From NCBI GenBank assembly GCA_030141605.1, contig JAQGDQ010000522.1, positions 62,001 to 126,000 of the forward strand: DNA of 64,000 nucleotides. The letters are read 5' to 3'. Within the stretch, counting starts at the first letter, position 1. Each line of letters begins with the position of its first letter. The notes below the pieces were generated by a model, which searched no databases, was not told the origin of the DNA, and saw only the letters and a program-made list of their open reading frames with translations. This document shows positions 54,001 through 60,000 of this stretch, in pieces. The position numbers were made by a program, and so were the translations under genes. This DNA comes from Tubiluchus corallicola (Eukaryota > Priapulida > Priapulimorpha > Priapulimorphida > Tubiluchidae).

Positions 54001-57000
54001 CCATAGGCAGTTTGATCAAGCAGCCAAGTACAGTAGGACCTAATAACGATTTTTTTTGCATCCGACCTGAGTACATCATTACTACACTCAAGAAACTATT
54101 TTAGAAGTTATTAAAATTTATATTACAAACCATATATATTTCTACTTTCAGGACAGATAGTGGTAATTTCATTACAATGCATATTAGTAATGTGTATCAC
54201 ACAGTCTGTGTAGTGCAGTGACATTAAGCTACAACCGTCTTGTAAGGGTTAATGGCATCCGATCTAGTAAGAAAAAAACTACCCGCACTATCTTTGGGAT
54301 GGTGGCACGGACTTCAGCTGGATACACTCAATTAATCGCCCGGGCCGCACTTTCATTAGGTTGACAAATCTCTTTGCGGCAAGTGGCCCGCGGGCTGCAA
54401 TTTGCACACCCCTGATTTACTAAGATGAACAAAACACATACCAAACATCATTAGGTCAGCAGAGACCCAACTAAGAAGTTTTTTTCCTGTGTAACTATCT
54501 CTTATTCTTTACTAATGGATACATATCAATACTTAAAGGCAATTTTAAAGCATATCTCTCAAAACATTCCATACAAAGTTATGTTACTTAGCATTACGCT
54601 TATCTGTCTGAAAGATTTATGTAATTGGAAAAGAAAATTCTTAATAATTTAAAATATTCACACCAACTGTTCAAACGACGTTGCATCGCCATCCCAGTGT
54701 GCACCACTGATTCACCAAATAAACACATTATTGATGTCATTGACAACATAAAGAGTTTAAACTTTTCTTTAGTTAGTGGAGTATGCGCTATGAAAGCTCT
54801 AATTATTTTTTGCAATGTCATTTAAACTTGTTTCAAACGACTTACCATCAAAATGGCTGCACCTGACGCTCATCGCCGAGTTTAAATTTACAAATTTTTA
54901 CACAGAGTTACTAATACATAAGCTTTGTGTGCTATAAAACAGCAGATAGTGTTATAAAATTTCAAGACAAATTATCTAGCCACCTTTACGAAGTGTCTTC
55001 GAAGTGTCTTCTTGTGATATGATATGTCTCATAAATATGTCTCATAAATATATATCTCATAGATATGTCTCCCCACCTCCATTTTAAATTATATGTATAT
55101 ATTGTATATAGTCTATTATAATTTCTGTATAATATTATAATGTATATTTTTGTTTAAATTTTTGGCACAGTAGTTGTTAGTTTGCACTGGATGCATTTGC
55201 CTTTAACAGTTATGTGAATTTTATTCTCATGCTGCGATGTTCTTTTATGCTTTTATAGTTGTGAATATCGATTTTTTATGGCAAATAAAGATTATTATAT
55301 ATATAACAACTATATAAATGACTTACGTATAACTTTAAGTTGAACAGCAAACGACGTTTCTCCCATGCAGTTTCTCGCCACGCAAATGTAAGAACCCTCA
55401 TCTCTCACATCGGCCGAGTAGATCATCAATGAATGAACTCCACCCTCGTTCACGGTCATCTTGTGATTTGCGTCGTCGGTCACCAGCTGACCGTTGTGAT
55501 ACCAGTCCACTTCCGGGTACGGACGTCCGGTTACGCGGCAGTCAAACCGGATCAGCTGACCCTCCCGACATTCCACGTCGCGCGGAATCTTCAGAAATCC
55601 GGGTCCCAACATCTTCTCTCCGGTGGTTACGTCATACTGCTTCGACGGACGTCTAGGCGTGAAAGATGGACGTCGTCCAAAACCGGCAACCGGCGTGACA
55701 TTTATGTTAGCCTGCGCGGTGGCCCGTCCTGCCATGTTCTCCACAAATACTGTGTAGTCGCCGGAATCCTCGGGTAACGCCACCCTAATGTGTAACGTGT
55801 GAACGTTGTCCTTCTCTCTTATTATGTGCCTCTGAGACGGATAAATTCTCCTCCCGTCCTTGAACCACGTGACCTTTGGAGGCGGAGTGCCGGAGACGGT
55901 GACCTGCAGAATTATCCCCTCCCCCTGGTGGGCGTGGACGTTCTGCAGACCCTGCATGAGCTGCGGCGCCTCCGGCTTGTGCAAGGAGATGTCGTAACGT
56001 TGAGCATACGGCGTGTGCACCGGTTCCGGGGCGGACTCGTATCCGCTAGCGGACTCGTAGCCGGACATGCTCGAATGCCGCTTCTTCTCCCGGTAGTTGA
56101 CTTCGTACATGAGTCGAGATTCGCTCTTTGACGAGCGGTACTCCTGTATACAATGATAGACAGAGTCAGCAACATACGAAACAACTTCTGCAGTAGAAAC
56201 ACCTGAATGTTAAGCCAAGGTTTAGATAGGAAGAAAATTGAATTTATTGACTAGCAGGGATAAAGCATATTAATACTACAACTAGCAAAGGCCCCGCAAA
56301 AGATTTTGCGTATAAATACACGTGTAATCAATAATACGCGAACATCCTACATAGTCCTCAAAAATACGCGAACATCCTACCTACTCACCTAACGCAAAGG
56401 CTGTAGCAGCTTTTTGCTGAATTAAAGTTATAAGGTTATAGACAGAGTACAATGGATGACGTCAGAACAATGGCTTTGCGTCAGCAGTTTTCTAAGCGAA
56501 AATTGCGAAAAATACAACATCGAATTAACTCGTCAATACTCCTCTCAGTGGACGTGTCCCAACATATAGCCCACATCATCGTGTAGCCCCGTTCTTCCTC
56601 TTTCCGATGAGCCCTATATCTCCTTTCAAGAGTCCCACCAGGCGCCGCTAGAACGTTTTTTCTGCAGGCTGTTTGGCCAAAATTTCGAAAAAATCGCGAG
56701 TTAGGTCCGGGAAAACGCCCGTTGCGGGGCGCCCTGGCCCTCTTGGGAATTCTAAATATGCCTACTACACCCACCGCTAAACGGGCTATCTATCCATACC
56801 CAGCACCACCCTCGGCCCAAGGTATAGATAGGAATAAAATTGAATTAATTGACTAGCAGAGATAAAGCATATTAATACTACAATAGCAAAAGCTCCGCAA
56901 AAATGTTTGCATATGAATCAACTTATAATCAACAATGCGTGAACAATCTACCTAGTGTTCGTTTATTTACCTAAAGCAGGGGTGTCCAACCTCTTTGAAC

Positions 57001-60000
57001 TGAGGGCCAAGTGTACAACCTTCAAAGTACACGGTAGTCACGGGCCGGATTAGCAATTTCACAACCACAAAAAGACAATGAAGCACAAAATACATTTTAT
57101 GTTACATTTAAGCTAGAAGAGACAGTCTTGTAAGTTTATGCTTTTGATCAGTTTAATGTGAAATCTGGCACTGCTTTTGTTTCCACAAGTAGTCTATGTC
57201 TGCTCCAACAGTTACAAGTGCAGCTGTCTATTAAATTTTGACAAAATAAGAGAAACTTCGAGGGCCGGATAGAAACGCATGGCGGGCCGGATTCTGGCCC
57301 GCGGGCCGTATGTTGGACACTCCTGATCTATAGCAAAGGTAGCAGCAGATTTTACTGAATTAATGTTACAAAGTTCTAGACAGAGTATAATGGATGACGT
57401 CAGAGCAATAGCTTTGTATCACGCCAGCAGTCTTTCAAGCAAAAAATGTCGGAAATGGAACTTTGAATCAACTTGTCGCAGCTCCTCGGGGTGAAGGCGT
57501 CCTAAAATACAGCCCACGCCATCATGTAACCCTGTTCCTCCTGTTTCTGAAGAGCTGTACAACTCCGTTTGAGAGTCCCACCAAGCGCCACTAGAATGTT
57601 TTTTCCGCATGCTGTTTGGTCAAAAATTTTGCAAAAATTAAAGAGTTGGGTCAGGGAAAACATCCGGGATGCTGTGGCCCTCTCACGAATTCTAAATACA
57701 CCTACTACACCCACCGCTGAATGGGTCATCTATCCATAGCCAACACTGCCCACGGCCCATTCCAATTCTCCAGAAATAAAGGGAATAAATTTTGCAAAAA
57801 ACGGCCGAGAAAAGGTCATTCATCCAGGTGGGTGCAATTCAAAAAATAAACCATCAACGAGACCACACATTCATAAATATTAATGTAAAATATTTTTCGC
57901 GGTATTTTTTCTGTTTCGCGGGTTTTTGCAGACTCCGTCTAAAGTATTTTGTGGCCGGTAATGAAGAGTCTATGTGGTCACACAGATTAAAACACAGGCT
58001 TACAATGAACGAAATGATTACAACAAAATCATGTCAAATAGTTAAAAATATAAAAAGTTTGACAAATATAAAACTCAATTAAAATGAGGAACTAAATTTA
58101 AAAGGCTTATTTCTAGATAAGTTTAAGATTAAATAATATGAACAGAATGCTAAATTTTGAATGAATGTTGATTTAGATAAAAACTAATTCAAGTATCATA
58201 TAATTTCATTATTTTCGCTACTGCATTTGTGCTAACAATTACATTGTTAGAACAAAAAATATCGCATAAGGAATTAAAGTTAATATTGATATATTAAAGG
58301 TATTTTTACCAAAAGGACACCTGAAGAATGCCTTTGTTAGAATTTAGAAGAAGTAAACTTAGTAAGAATAAACTACGTTTTCTGCAATTGATAAGAAATT
58401 ATAATGTTGAGATCTTTAAGTTAAAAATTTATTGAAAAATTGAAGGCAGTAAGTCAGTTTGTAGAAAAAAACTGACATCATTTTCACAGGAATCTTCATA
58501 ATTAATTTTAATTCCAAATTGATGTAATTTCTTTTTGCCAAGAAGCCATTAATCACCACCTGGTTACTGCAAATAACAAATACTGATAATTTTGCTCACG
58601 CTGTCAGAAAAGTAGTACTGTGATGCGTCACGCTTGAATCCGGGCGGAAGGCTGCTAGTACGCGGAGACTTGGCAGACGGAATAGTTTCAATCTCCAACG
58701 AGCTCCTCTTGCCCATGCGACTAGTATGACCCTCCCTTCTCAACCATTCAAGATACTTGGCTGCAAAGTAAAGCAACTGTACGTACAAAGACGAAGGAAC
58801 CGTGAATCAAGAGAGAATGAACGGACAAGCAAACAAACACGCAAAGGAAAAATAAACAAAAACAAACTAAACAACGAAGAATAAGACAAAGTTTGATATT
58901 TGACACTTGAGATAAGAATGAAACAGAAGAACAAGAAGAAAATGAATGATTAGAAAGAGGAAAACGTACGTTCTCCGAGGAGGTATCCCGTCGTGGATGC
59001 CTCTCCAGCAGGATTCACACCTGTACAGGTGTATTCACCTTCGTCGTCAAGTCTCACTTTGCTAATCATCAGTGTGCTGATTCCAGTTTTGTCATCGGTG
59101 TCAAGTTTATACCTGCAATTAAAATTTACCTGCGTAAGGGCATCCACTTTGTAACACCTAACAACCATTTAGATGAGCAGTTTTTTTCATCAAATTAGTA
59201 TGTCAGTTTTAGAGATTATTCAGGAAAACAATTTCCTTGTGAAGAATTTCACAGATAAGAAGTCCGAAGAAAAAACCATGTAAGTGATACATACTGTATC
59301 ATTGTAACTAAAGACTGTGAAAGCCGCATAACTGACAAACTGTTTGTGTTACAAACTAAGTTTGATGGTATCAAAGCGTTTTGAATTCGGCAAACAAAAA
59401 CTGACAAACTTAGACTTAACAGCCAATAGCGTCGCGCTCTTGTTACATCATACCGATTGTTCGTTTCGCGAGCGGGGGCGGGGGAGGGGGGTGCTTTCGC
59501 CATTATTAATCAAGCAAGTGGTATAAATATACAACGATTAGCACTACTACATGTAAACTGATTTTGGAACCTACATGGTAGAAACAGTAATAGTACAAAA
59601 GAGATCTTGATTTTGCTCACAATGAAAAAGAAAAATCTGACTTTGCTGTTCTGCTTTCTACGAATAAACTAAACAATTTGCGACAGTACTGTAGGGGCGT
59701 TGTTTGAACACCATTAGAGAAGCTTCATAAAAATGCGACCTCAATCACATCGGCTGCGGAGAGAAACGAGTAGAGACAGCCAAGAGAAAATAGTTTATGT
59801 CCTTGTGGGGATATTCAAGCTGATAAACACGTTATGCAAACATATGACAGACAGTAAAGATACTGTGGAACTGCAGCACCCACTATTTTCACTCAATATC
59901 ATCGATAATATTCAATATAATGTCTTTTTTCTTTAGTTCTTTCTTTAAACTGGTACGGTCCAGAGCACGTGAGGGTGGTACTGTAAGCTTCACAGCCAAG

